From Ardenticatenia bacterium (GTDB lineage Bacteria; Chloroflexota; Anaerolineae; Aggregatilineales; Ch27), in contig JALSTC010000787.1 of assembly GCA_026983935.1 (NCBI GenBank), positions 1 through 6,871 of the forward strand: DNA of 6,871 bases, in the 5' to 3' direction. The notes under the pieces were generated by a model. The model ran no database searches, was not told the DNA's origin, and saw nothing but the letters and a program-made list of their open reading frames with translations. Both the position numbers and the translations under genes were made by a program. Numbering within the stretch: the stretch's first letter is position 1; the number at the start of each line of letters is the position of its first letter. Of this stretch, positions 1-6,715 are shown in pieces.

Positions 1-1
1 G

Positions 2-724
2 GCCTGGGCGAAAGCTGCCGAGGCTGCCGGGGCCGATCTGCTGGTGCTGGCGCTCAGCCTGACAGATGCCGAAGGCAATCCCACCACGACAGACGCCGCC
101 GTTGCCGCCACGAAAGCGGTGCTGGAAGCCAGCGGACTGCCGCTGTTGGTCTTTGGGCCGGGGCAGGCTGACGCCGACAACGAACTGCTGGTTCCTGTTG
201 CTGAGGCCACCAAAGGTGAGCGGATTGTGCTGGGCATCTGCGAGGACAAGAACTACCGCACCATCGTGGCCGCCGCGCTGGCGAATGATCACCTGGTCAG
301 CGCCCGCACGCCAATGGATGTCAACCTGGCCAAGCAGCTCAACATCTTGATCAGCGATATGGGCCTGCCGCTGGATCGCATCCTGATGGACCCGACCACC
401 GGAGCGTTGGGCTATGGCATCGAATACGGCTTTTCGGTGATGGAGCGGCTCCGGCTGGCGGCGCTGCAGGGCGACGCCATGACCCAGCTCCCGATGATCG
501 TCACGCCCGGCTTTGAGGCATGGAAAGCCAAAGAAGCCAAAGTTGGCGAAGGTGTGCCGGAGAGCTGGGGTGACTGGCAGGAGCGGGCCATCACCTGGGA
601 GACGCTGACTGCTGTGACATTGATCGAGGCCGGGGCAGATATCGTCGTGCTGCGCCATCCGGAGACCGTCCGGCGCATCCACGCCACGATTGATGACCTG
701 ATGACTGTGCCGGAAATGGCATAA
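2..724 (+). CDS. acsD: CFeSP small subunit (acetyl-CoA decarbonylase/synthase delta subunit), 5'-truncated by window edge
   Basis: This is the small subunit (AcsD, archaeal name CdhD) of the corrinoid iron-sulfur protein. With AcsC it carries the methyl group from methyl-H4folate to acetyl-CoA synthase in the cytoplasm. The reading frame is open from base 2 and continues off the left edge. The visible 240 residues are the C-terminal part of a TIM barrel that is normally a little over 300 residues long. Family signatures are visible: TPMDVNLAKQLNIL, then RILMDPTTGALGYGIEYGF, then VMERLRLAAL, then a PGFEAWKAKEA segment, and IEAGADIVVLRHP near the end. The GTG at 44 is an internal valine, because the residues before it (AEAAGADLL) still match the family. 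The gene ends in TAA, 19 bp before acsC, consistent with cotranscription. The domain contributes to the corrinoid-binding face and carries no metal-cluster cysteines, as expected. Family assignment is confident; the true start is outside the window. Confidence 0.95.
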   Translation, partial: AWAKAAEAAGADLLVLALSLTDAEGNPTTTDAAVAATKAVLEASGLPLLVFGPGQADADNELLVPVAEATKGERIVLGICEDKNYRTIVAAALANDHLVSARTPMDVNLAKQLNILISDMGLPLDRILMDPTTGALGYGIEYGFSVMERLRLAALQGDAMTQLPMIVTPGFEAWKAKEAKVGEGVPESWGDWQERAITWETLTAVTLIEAGADIVVLRHPETVRRIHATIDDLMTVPEMA

Positions 725-743
725 CGGGCAAGGAGAACAGGAA

Positions 744-2084
744 ATGGCACTTTCCGGAATTCAAATTTACAAGCTGCTGCCGCAGACGAACTGCAAGGAC
801 TGCGGCTTTCCCACCTGCCTGGCATTCGCTATGAAGCTGGCCGCCAAACAGGTGGAACTGTCCGCCTGCCCGCATGTCAGCGAGGAGGCCAGAGCACAGC
901 TTGCCGAAGCCTCCGAGCCGCCTGTGCGTCTGGTCACGCTGCGGGCGGATGGGCATGAAGTCAAAGCTGGCAATGAGGTTGTGCTGTTCCGGCATGAGAA
1001 GACCTTCTACAACAAGCCGGGGTTGTTCGTCCGTGTGCGCGACGACGAGAAAGCCGACGACGTCGCCAGCAAGGTGCTGGTAGCGGATGCCTACACAGTG
1101 ACCTATGTTGGCATGGAACTGTCGCTGGACGGCTTTGCTGTGGAAGCTGTTTCCGGTGATCCTTCGGCTTTCTCTGCGGCGATCAGCACGGTGCGGGCTT
1201 CCACCCAGCGCCCCCTGATCTTGATGAGCCGTGATCCGGCGATTATGGCTGCCGGCCTGCGGGCTGTTGATGGCGAAAAGCCGCTGATCTACTGCGCCGA
1301 TTCCCAGAACTGGGAGGAAATGGCAAAGCTCGCCAAAGAGCACGATGCGCCCCTGGCCGTCACCGCCAACACGCTCGATGAACTGGCCGACCTGACGACC
1401 AGGCTCAAAGAGGCGGGCGTGCTCGATCTGGTGCTTGATCCGGCGGCGCGGCGGCTGGGCGAGGCCCTGATTCGCAATACCCAGATTCGCCGTCTGGCGC
1501 TGAAGAAAAACTTCCGCCCGCTGGGCTACCCGATCATCGCCTTCCCTGGTGATTTAGAAGACAGGGCCATGGAAGTGATCATGGCCGCGCAGTCCATCGC
1601 CAAGTACGCCGGTTTCATCGTGCTCGATCACTTTGCGCCGGAGACGGCCTATCCGCTGCTGGTGCTGCGGGAGAACATCTACACCGATCCGCAGAAGCCG
1701 ATCCAGGTGCAGCCGGGTCTGTATGAAATCAACGATCCGTCTCCGGATGATCCGGTGCTGGTCACCACCAACTTCAGCATCACGTACTTCAGTGTGGCCA
1801 ATGAAGTGGAAGGCTCCGGGCTGCCAGCCTGGCTGCTGGTGGCAGATGCGGAAGGCATGAGCGTGCTCACCGCCTGGGCAGCGGGCAAGTTCGATGCCGA
1901 ACGGATCGCGAAGTCTGTCAAGCAGTTCAATGTGGCGGATAAGGTCAGCCATAAGCGCATTGTGCTGCCGGGGCATGTGGCCGTGCTGTCCGGTGAGCTG
2001 GAAGAAGAGCTTCCAGACTGGGAGATTCGCGTCGGGCCGCGTGAAGCGGTGGACCTGCCTGCCTTTATGAAGCAGGCGCTGTAA
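744..2084 (+). CDS. acsC: CFeSP large subunit (acetyl-CoA decarbonylase/synthase gamma subunit)
   Basis: This is the large, corrinoid-carrying subunit (AcsC, archaeal name CdhE) of the CFeSP. It has 446 residues, the usual length for the family. The N-terminal domain holds the [4Fe-4S] motif C17-x2-C20-x4-C25-x16-C42 (NCKDCGFPTC, then SACPH), which passes electrons to cobalt during reductive activation. A TIM barrel follows at roughly residues 60-320. The C-terminal cobamide-binding Rossmann-like domain (about 325-446) contains the typical TNFSITYFSVANEVE stretch and LLVADAEGMSVLTAWAAGKF. The ATG at 744 is preceded by AAGGAG at 730-735 with an 8-base spacer, which fixes the start. The gene lies 19 bp after acsD, its obligate partner. 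No residue of the cluster motif is missing, so the protein looks fully functional. The assignment rests on motifs, length and neighbours. Confidence 0.97.
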   Translation: MALSGIQIYKLLPQTNCKDCGFPTCLAFAMKLAAKQVELSACPHVSEEARAQLAEASEPPVRLVTLRADGHEVKAGNEVVLFRHEKTFYNKPGLFVRVRDDEKADDVASKVLVADAYTVTYVGMELSLDGFAVEAVSGDPSAFSAAISTVRASTQRPLILMSRDPAIMAAGLRAVDGEKPLIYCADSQNWEEMAKLAKEHDAPLAVTANTLDELADLTTRLKEAGVLDLVLDPAARRLGEALIRNTQIRRLALKKNFRPLGYPIIAFPGDLEDRAMEVIMAAQSIAKYAGFIVLDHFAPETAYPLLVLRENIYTDPQKPIQVQPGLYEINDPSPDDPVLVTTNFSITYFSVANEVEGSGLPAWLLVADAEGMSVLTAWAAGKFDAERIAKSVKQFNVADKVSHKRIVLPGHVAVLSGELEEELPDWEIRVGPREAVDLPAFMKQAL

Positions 2085-2121
2085 CCCAGAGAACAGCAGT
2101 GTGCATACAGTGGAGCATATC

Positions 2122-2223
2122 ATGGCAACCCTCAAGACTCTGGTGGACGATGAGCCGGTAGGTCATAAATGTTTTCGCTGGCTGCTGGGGCTGGGCGCGT
2201 TTGGCGGCCTGCCAGAAGCTTGA
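2122..2223 (+). CDS. Possible 33-residue small protein between acsC and acsV, function unknown
   Basis: This is a short open frame of 33 codons, ATG to TGA, in the widest intergenic gap of the window before the hairpin region. I do not recognise it. A good GGAG Shine-Dalgarno sequence sits at 2112-2115, six bases before the ATG, and the stop is 13 bp before the acsV start. The frame therefore tiles the gap between two operon genes as a real cistron would. The predicted peptide starts MATLKTLVDDEPVGHKC and ends in a hydrophobic, glycine-rich stretch (FRWLLGLGAFGGLP). It has one cysteine and one histidine close together (H15, K16, C17), too few for a metal site alone. In a GC-rich genome a 33-codon frame can occur by chance, so spacing and ribosome-binding site are the only support. 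Alternatives are a translated leader that couples acsV translation, or non-coding spacer. Confidence 0.4.
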   Translation: MATLKTLVDDEPVGHKCFRWLLGLGAFGGLPEA

Positions 2224-2236
2224 ATAAGAGGAGTCA

Positions 2237-4156
2237 ATGGCCGAGCACACCGTCACGTTTGATATTGCCCCGGAACCTGTGCACGTCCCGACGGGCACGC
2301 TGATCGTCGAAGCCGCCCGCCTTGCCGGGGTGGATATCCAGCAGCCCTGCGGCGGGCAGGGGCGCTGTGGGCGATGCGCCGTCCTGATCACTGAAGGCAC
2401 AGTGCGCCGCCGGAGCACCCTGCGGCTCTCTCCGGAGGATATCGCTGCCGGTTATGCGCTGGCCTGCCAGACTGTGGTTGAGGGCGATGTCATGATCAGC
2501 GTGCCGCCGCAGGAGAAGATCGAGCGGCGGCTGACCACCGATCGCACTGCCGCCGAGGTCACCGTACCGGCAGGCTACGATCCGGCACAGGCGCAGACCA
2601 TCCGACGCATCAAACTGACTCTGCCCCCGCCCAGCATGAGCGACCAGACCGACGACTGGAGCCGTCTGCAAACGGCGCTCCGCCAGCAGGCCGGAATCAC
2701 CGAAACGCACGCTTCCCTGGCCCTGCTCCGTAAGATGGGGCCGGTGCTGCGTGCCGGTGACTGGCAGGTGACGGCCATCCTTGATGCAGAGGCCTGGGAC
2801 TGCCTGGAATGCCCCGCCCGCCTGATTGACCTCCGACCGGGCCATCTGCCCGATGACGCGCCGCTGTGGGGCGTGGCCGTGGACATCGGCACAACGACGG
2901 TCACGCTGTGGCTGGTTGATCTGCTCACCGGCGAAGTGCGGGCACAGGTCGCCGAGTACAACGGCCAGATCGCCCGCGGTGAGGACGTGATCTCGCGCAT
3001 CATCTACGCCAGCAAGAACAACGGCAGGGAGGAACTGCGCAATCTGGTGCTGGAGACGATCAATGCCCTGCTGGAAACGGCCTGCAAGCGCGCACAGGCC
3101 GATCCACAGGACGTGGTCAAAGCGACCGTGTCTGGGAACAGCACCATGATGCATCTGCTGCTCGGCATCCCGGCGGAAAGCATCCGCCTGACGCCGTTCG
3201 TGACTGCCATCAATCACCCCCCGACGCTGCCCGCCCGCGAGGTCGGGCTGGCGATCCATCCGGAGGGCACGGTGGACTGCCTGCCGGGCGTCGCCAGCTA
3301 CGTCGGGGCGGACATCACAGCGGGCGTGCTGTCATCCGGCCTGGATGATGCCGAGCAAGTCACACTGTTCATGGACGTGGGCACCAATGGCGAGACGGTG
3401 CTGGGCAACAGGGAATGGCTGGTGACGTGCGCCTGCTCTGCCGGGCCTGCCTTTGAAGGTGGCGGCGTGGAAGCCGGGATGCGCGCCACCAAAGGCGCGA
3501 TCGAGGAGGTCTGGATCAACGGTGAAACGTTCGAGCCGACTTACCGCGTCATCGGTGGCGGCAAGCCGCGCGGCCTGTGCGGTAGCGGGCTGATCTCCCT
3601 GCTGGCCGAGATGTTCCTGACCGGCGTGGTGGACAAGGGCGGTCATATCAATGCCGCGCTGCCTACGCCGCGCACCCGCGTCGGCGAGCGCGGCCCGGAA
3701 TATGTGATCGTCTGGGCGGGGGAGAGCGGCACCGGGCATGATATCGCCATCACGCATGTGGATATTGACAATCTGCTGCGGGCCAAGGCCGCAATCTACG
3801 CCGGGTTTACCGTGCTGGCGGAAAGCGTCGGCGTTTCCCTGGAAAGTGTTGAGCAGGTGCTGATCGGCGGCTCATTCGGCAAATACATCAATGTGGAAAA
3901 AGCCGTCGAGATCGGCCTGCTGCCGGATATGCCCTGGGATCGGTTTCAATTTCTGGGCAATACCTCAGTGCGCGGCGCTTACCTGGCGCTGCTCGATCGA
4001 GAAGCACGGGCGCGGATCAAGGACATCGCCGCCCGGATGACGTATCTTGAACTTTCCGCAGACAATACGTTCTTCGAAGCTTTCACCTCCGCGCTGTTCC
4101 TGCCCCACACCGATCTCTCGCGCTTCCCGACGGTGCAGGCAGCAATAGTATCATGA
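2237..4156 (+). CDS. acsV: Reductive activator of CFeSP (RACo), ferredoxin plus ASKHA ATPase
   Basis: AcsV uses ATP hydrolysis to drive an uphill one-electron reduction of inactive Co(II)-CFeSP to Co(I), returning the corrinoid to the methyl-transfer cycle. The 639-residue protein has the full RACo layout. The N-terminal [2Fe-2S] ferredoxin domain has C38-x5-C44-x2-C47-x29-C77 (PCGGQGRCGRC, then ALACQ). A linker and middle domain follow to about residue 208. The C-terminal ASKHA domain (DUF4445 type) has phosphate loops DIGTTT (216-221) and DVGTNGE (380-386), the SGNSTMMHLLLG segment (299-310), a CACSAGPAFEGGG segment (398-410) and GGSFGKY (544-550). The ATG at 2237 is preceded by AGAGGAG at 2227-2233, a strong but rather close ribosome-binding site. 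The stop overlaps the region upstream of acsE. Placement between the CFeSP genes and the methyltransferase gene fits the role. Related activators serve other corrinoid methyltransferases, but this context selects RACo. Confidence 0.95.
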   Translation: MAEHTVTFDIAPEPVHVPTGTLIVEAARLAGVDIQQPCGGQGRCGRCAVLITEGTVRRRSTLRLSPEDIAAGYALACQTVVEGDVMISVPPQEKIERRLTTDRTAAEVTVPAGYDPAQAQTIRRIKLTLPPPSMSDQTDDWSRLQTALRQQAGITETHASLALLRKMGPVLRAGDWQVTAILDAEAWDCLECPARLIDLRPGHLPDDAPLWGVAVDIGTTTVTLWLVDLLTGEVRAQVAEYNGQIARGEDVISRIIYASKNNGREELRNLVLETINALLETACKRAQADPQDVVKATVSGNSTMMHLLLGIPAESIRLTPFVTAINHPPTLPAREVGLAIHPEGTVDCLPGVASYVGADITAGVLSSGLDDAEQVTLFMDVGTNGETVLGNREWLVTCACSAGPAFEGGGVEAGMRATKGAIEEVWINGETFEPTYRVIGGGKPRGLCGSGLISLLAEMFLTGVVDKGGHINAALPTPRTRVGERGPEYVIVWAGESGTGHDIAITHVDIDNLLRAKAAIYAGFTVLAESVGVSLESVEQVLIGGSFGKYINVEKAVEIGLLPDMPWDRFQFLGNTSVRGAYLALLDREARARIKDIAARMTYLELSADNTFFEAFTSALFLPHTDLSRFPTVQAAIVS

Positions 4157-4162
4157 AAAGGA
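4156..4162 (+). promoter_or_regulatory. Ribosome-binding site that decides the acsE start
   Basis: AAAAGGA lies eight bases before the ATG at 4171, an ideal Shine-Dalgarno placement, and it begins on the last base of the acsV stop codon. The alternative upstream ATG at 4153 overlaps that stop (ATGA) and has no Shine-Dalgarno sequence before it. The same pattern of a purine-rich core followed by an ACAGG stretch precedes acsC. This favours the start at 4171 and suggests translational coupling of acsE to acsV. Confidence 0.65.
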
Positions 4163-4170
4163 ACAGGGCA

Positions 4171-5106
4171 ATGTATATCATCGGCGAGAAAATCCACATT
4201 ATTTCCCAGCGGGTCAAAGATGCCCTCAAAGCACGAGATGCCCGCTTCTTCCAGGAGCTGGCCGTCCAGCAGGTCGAGGCCGGGGCACAGGCGCTTGACC
4301 TGAATCTGGGGCCGCGTAAAAAGGACTGGGAGGAAGTTTTCCCCTGGATGGTCGAGACCGTCGAGGCGGTGGTTGATGTACCGCTCAGCTTTGACAGCAC
4401 CAATATCCTGGGCATTGAGGCCGGGCTGAAGAAGGTGACCAAAGCGCAGCCGATCATCAACTCCACTTCCGCCGAACCGGAGCGGCTGGAGAAAGTGCCG
4501 CTGCTGGCCAAGCGCTACAACGCCCGCCTGATCGCGCTGACAATGGGCAAGAGCGGGATCCCGGTCAGCGCGGATGAGCGCGTGAACATCGCCGTCGAAA
4601 AACTGATCCCGCGTATGCTGGAAATTGACTTCCCGATTGAAGACCTGATCATTGATCCGCTGGTGCTGACCGTTTCTGGCTGCCAGGAATACTGCCCGGA
4701 GCTGATCGAAGCGGTGCGCACGCTGCAATATGCCTGGGATCCGCCGCCTGCCATTTCGGTCGGCCTGTCCAATGTCTCGAACGCCGTCCCCCGCGAAAAT
4801 CGCCCGCTGATCAACCGCACTTACTGCGCGATGCTGATGGGCGCGGGGCTGCGCATGATGATCGCCGATCCCACAGATGAGAAACTAAAAGAGACCGTGC
4901 GTATCATCGAGGAGCGCGACGACAGCACGCCGCTGGGCCGCCTGTACCTCAAGCTGCATGATCGCATCGCAGCGATGGAGGAGCCGTCAGTCGAGGATGT
5001 GGACCTGGATGATCCGGAGCAGGTGGCCGTCTGGAAGACCGTTCAGATTTTGCTTAACAAGGTCATTTATGCAGATTCGTATCTGCAACAGGAAGCGATA
5101 GCTTAG
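4171..5106 (+). CDS. acsE: Methyl-H4folate:CFeSP methyltransferase
   Basis: AcsE transfers the methyl group of 5-methyl-tetrahydrofolate to Co(I) of CFeSP, linking the methyl branch to acetyl-CoA synthesis. The 311-residue product is a pterin-binding TIM barrel. From the chosen start it opens MYIIGEKIH, as the family does. Residues that bind folate in the Moorella enzyme are present: D75 (SFDSTN), N97 (INSTSAE), D162 (LIIDPL) and N201 (VGLSNVS). Also present are ALDLNLGP, GIEAGLKK, LTMGKSGIP, RPLINRTY and the closing ILLNKVIYADSY. Starting at 4171 puts the first aspartate at 75, the number I recall for Moorella; an ATG at 4153 would add six residues (MKRNRA) without a ribosome-binding site. 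The protein is about 50 residues longer than the Moorella enzyme (about 262). Most of the excess lies at about 240-290, in an acidic stretch (PSVEDVDLDDPEQ) before the last helix. Catalytic residues are intact, so activity is expected. Confidence 0.93.
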   Translation: MYIIGEKIHIISQRVKDALKARDARFFQELAVQQVEAGAQALDLNLGPRKKDWEEVFPWMVETVEAVVDVPLSFDSTNILGIEAGLKKVTKAQPIINSTSAEPERLEKVPLLAKRYNARLIALTMGKSGIPVSADERVNIAVEKLIPRMLEIDFPIEDLIIDPLVLTVSGCQEYCPELIEAVRTLQYAWDPPPAISVGLSNVSNAVPRENRPLINRTYCAMLMGAGLRMMIADPTDEKLKETVRIIEERDDSTPLGRLYLKLHDRIAAMEEPSVEDVDLDDPEQVAVWKTVQILLNKVIYADSYLQQEAIA

Positions 5107-5126
5107 AGTACTTCGAGCGTCGCGAA

Positions 5127-5133
5127 GGGAGGA
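5127..5133 (+). promoter_or_regulatory. Strong ribosome-binding site for metVF
   Basis: GGGAGGA sits six bases before the ATG at 5140. A short inverted repeat (CTTCG at 5111-5115, CGAAG at 5123-5127) ends on the first base of this site, so a small hairpin could sit next to it. The stem has only five pairs and is probably weak. Confidence 0.5.
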
Positions 5134-5139
5134 AGACCC

Positions 5140-6627
5140 ATGCCAGGTTTCACCCCCGGACGTCGCTGGCAACCACCCTATTACCCCTTCAAACGGGAGC
5201 CGTTTGGCAGCCGGATGCTGGAGGCTGTCGAGCGCCTTGTCAAAGGGCCATTGTTTGGCTGCCGGATGTGTGGAAACTGCTTGCTGCAGGAGACGGCTTT
5301 CATCTGTCCGATGGAGTGCCCGAAGGGTGCACGCAACGGCCCCTGCGGCGGCTCCACGCGGGAGCATTGCTATGTAGATGAAACGCGGCCCTGCATCTGG
5401 TACAAAATCTATGAGCGCGCCTTTGCCATGGGGCGTGAAGATAAACTGCTGGAAGTGCTGCCGCCGCTGGACTGGGATAAAGTCGGTACGGAAACGTGGG
5501 GCGATGTTGTGGCGCAGATACGTCAGGTAGGCACGCGCAAATTCTTCGGCGGCCTGCTTTCCCGCGATCCGCATAAGCGTGCGGAAGTGTGGGATGCCGT
5601 CTTCCGCCCGATCCGGCAGCCGGACTGGTGGCAGGGGGATGCAGAGTACCATCCTCCGGCCTATGAAGAGCCGATATCCGAACTGGAACGCCGCCTGCGT
5701 GCCGGGCAGTTTGTGGTGACGGCGGAAGTGGCCCCGCCGATGAGCACCGCCACCGGCAAGCTGTGCCGCAACGTGGAGATGGTCAAGCCTTACGTGGCGG
5801 CGATCAACTTCACGGACAACCCCTCGGCCACGCCGCGCATGTCCAGCCTGGCATGCAGTACGCTGGCCATCCAGAACGGCGCGGAGCCTGTGCTGCAGAT
5901 CGCCGCACGCGACCGGACACGCATCGGTCTGCAGTCGGAGGTGATCGGGGCCAGCGCATTGGGGATTCGCAATGTGCTGTGTCTCTCCGGCGATCATGCC
6001 CGCATGGGGCCGCCGCCGCTGGGCCGCTCCGATATCATTGATATCGACTCGGTGCAGATGCTGTGGATTCTGCGGCGGATGCGCGACGAGGGCCACTACC
6101 TCGACGGGCGCAAGATCAAGTACCCGCCCAGGCTGTTCCTGGGGGCCGCTGCCGCGCCCTTTGCCTCGGAGCCACGCTTTCAGGCGCTGCGGGAGCACAA
6201 AAAGGTCAACGCCGGGGCGCAGTTCTTCCAGACCAACCTGGTCTATGACCCGGATGGCCTGGAGGTCTGGTTGAATGAGCTTGCCAGGCGGAACATCCTG
6301 GATAAAGTGTATATCCTGATCGGCATTACGCCGCTCAAGAGCCTGAAGATGGCGCTCTATATGCACAACGACGTGCCCGGCGTCTTCATCCCGGAGCATC
6401 TGCTCAAGCGGCTGGAAGCGGCGGGCGACGGTGTGCAGGAAGAAGGCGTGACTATTGCCCTGGAACTGATCGAGGCGATCAAGGACAAAGAGGGCGTGAA
6501 CGGTATCCACCTGATGGCCGTTGGCTGGGAGGAGATCGTGCCGCGCATCGTCACCGAGGCGGGGCTGCTGCCGCCGGACTTTGTCCCGCCGGAGCAGGAG
6601 CAGAAGCCGCAGAAGGTTGCTGCTTGA
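5140..6627 (+). CDS. Fused MetV-MetF methylenetetrahydrofolate reductase
   Basis: This 495-residue protein reduces 5,10-methylene-H4folate to 5-methyl-H4folate, the substrate of the AcsE encoded just upstream. The N-terminal part (about 25-110) is a MetV-type domain (MTHFR C-terminal/zinc-binding family, often annotated from Pfam MTHFR_C) with eight cysteines: C41, C44, C47, C56, C60, C69, C77 and C85 (FGCRMCGNC, FICPMECPKGARNGPCGG, CYVDE, RPCIWYK). These probably bind iron-sulfur and/or zinc. A linker of about 70 residues follows. The MetF flavin-dependent TIM barrel covers about 180-478, with E196 (VVTAEVAPP), D285 (LCLSGDHA) and Q361 (AGAQFFQTNLVYD) matching the E. coli catalytic and FAD-site residues E28, D120 and Q183. 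In Moorella and Acetobacterium the two parts are separate proteins. MetV normally receives electrons from a partner; none is encoded here. The ATG has a strong ribosome-binding site 33 bp after acsE. Family assignment is firm; electron donor unknown. Confidence 0.93.
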   Translation: MPGFTPGRRWQPPYYPFKREPFGSRMLEAVERLVKGPLFGCRMCGNCLLQETAFICPMECPKGARNGPCGGSTREHCYVDETRPCIWYKIYERAFAMGREDKLLEVLPPLDWDKVGTETWGDVVAQIRQVGTRKFFGGLLSRDPHKRAEVWDAVFRPIRQPDWWQGDAEYHPPAYEEPISELERRLRAGQFVVTAEVAPPMSTATGKLCRNVEMVKPYVAAINFTDNPSATPRMSSLACSTLAIQNGAEPVLQIAARDRTRIGLQSEVIGASALGIRNVLCLSGDHARMGPPPLGRSDIIDIDSVQMLWILRRMRDEGHYLDGRKIKYPPRLFLGAAAAPFASEPRFQALREHKKVNAGAQFFQTNLVYDPDGLEVWLNELARRNILDKVYILIGITPLKSLKMALYMHNDVPGVFIPEHLLKRLEAAGDGVQEEGVTIALELIEAIKDKEGVNGIHLMAVGWEEIVPRIVTEAGLLPPDFVPPEQEQKPQKVAA

Positions 6628-6641
6628 AAACATGGTTATCC

Positions 6642-6692
6642 GGGACACCGTGCTGCCGGGCATCTCCTGATCATGATGACAGCCGGTGTCCC
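6642..6692 (+). repeat. Imperfect inverted repeat (hairpin) between metVF and the cooC-like gene
   Basis: A perfect 9-base inverted repeat, GGGACACCG at 6642-6650 and CGGTGTCCC at 6684-6692, brackets a 33-base loop. After a one-base bulge (T6651) the stem can extend by GCTG/CAGC, and further in by CATC/GATG. It lies in the 88-bp gap 6628-6715. It resembles a terminator or processing hairpin, but the bases that follow (ACCACCCG) contain no T-tract, so intrinsic termination is unlikely. It could attenuate transcription, stabilise the upstream mRNA end, or mark a processing site. I see nothing else in this gap apart from the weak ribosome-binding site near its end. Confidence 0.55.
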
Positions 6693-6715
6693 ACCACCCG
6701 ACAGGGACGACGACA

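Noticed and set aside
44..46. GTG at 44 as a possible start of acsD
   Set aside because: The frame is open upstream to the window edge and the upstream residues continue the family match, so this codon is an internal valine.
591..1343. A 250-codon minus-strand open frame across the acsD-acsC junction
   Set aside because: It covers the ends of two well-supported sense genes and their ribosome-binding site, with no recognisable motif.
2234..3259. A 341-codon minus-strand open frame opposite acsV
   Set aside because: Same reasoning: it mirrors the codon bias of acsV, whose ferredoxin and ASKHA motifs fix the real frame.
5111..5127. Small inverted repeat between acsE and metVF as a terminator
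   Set aside because: The stem is only five base pairs and has no T-tract; it is followed at once by a strong ribosome-binding site.
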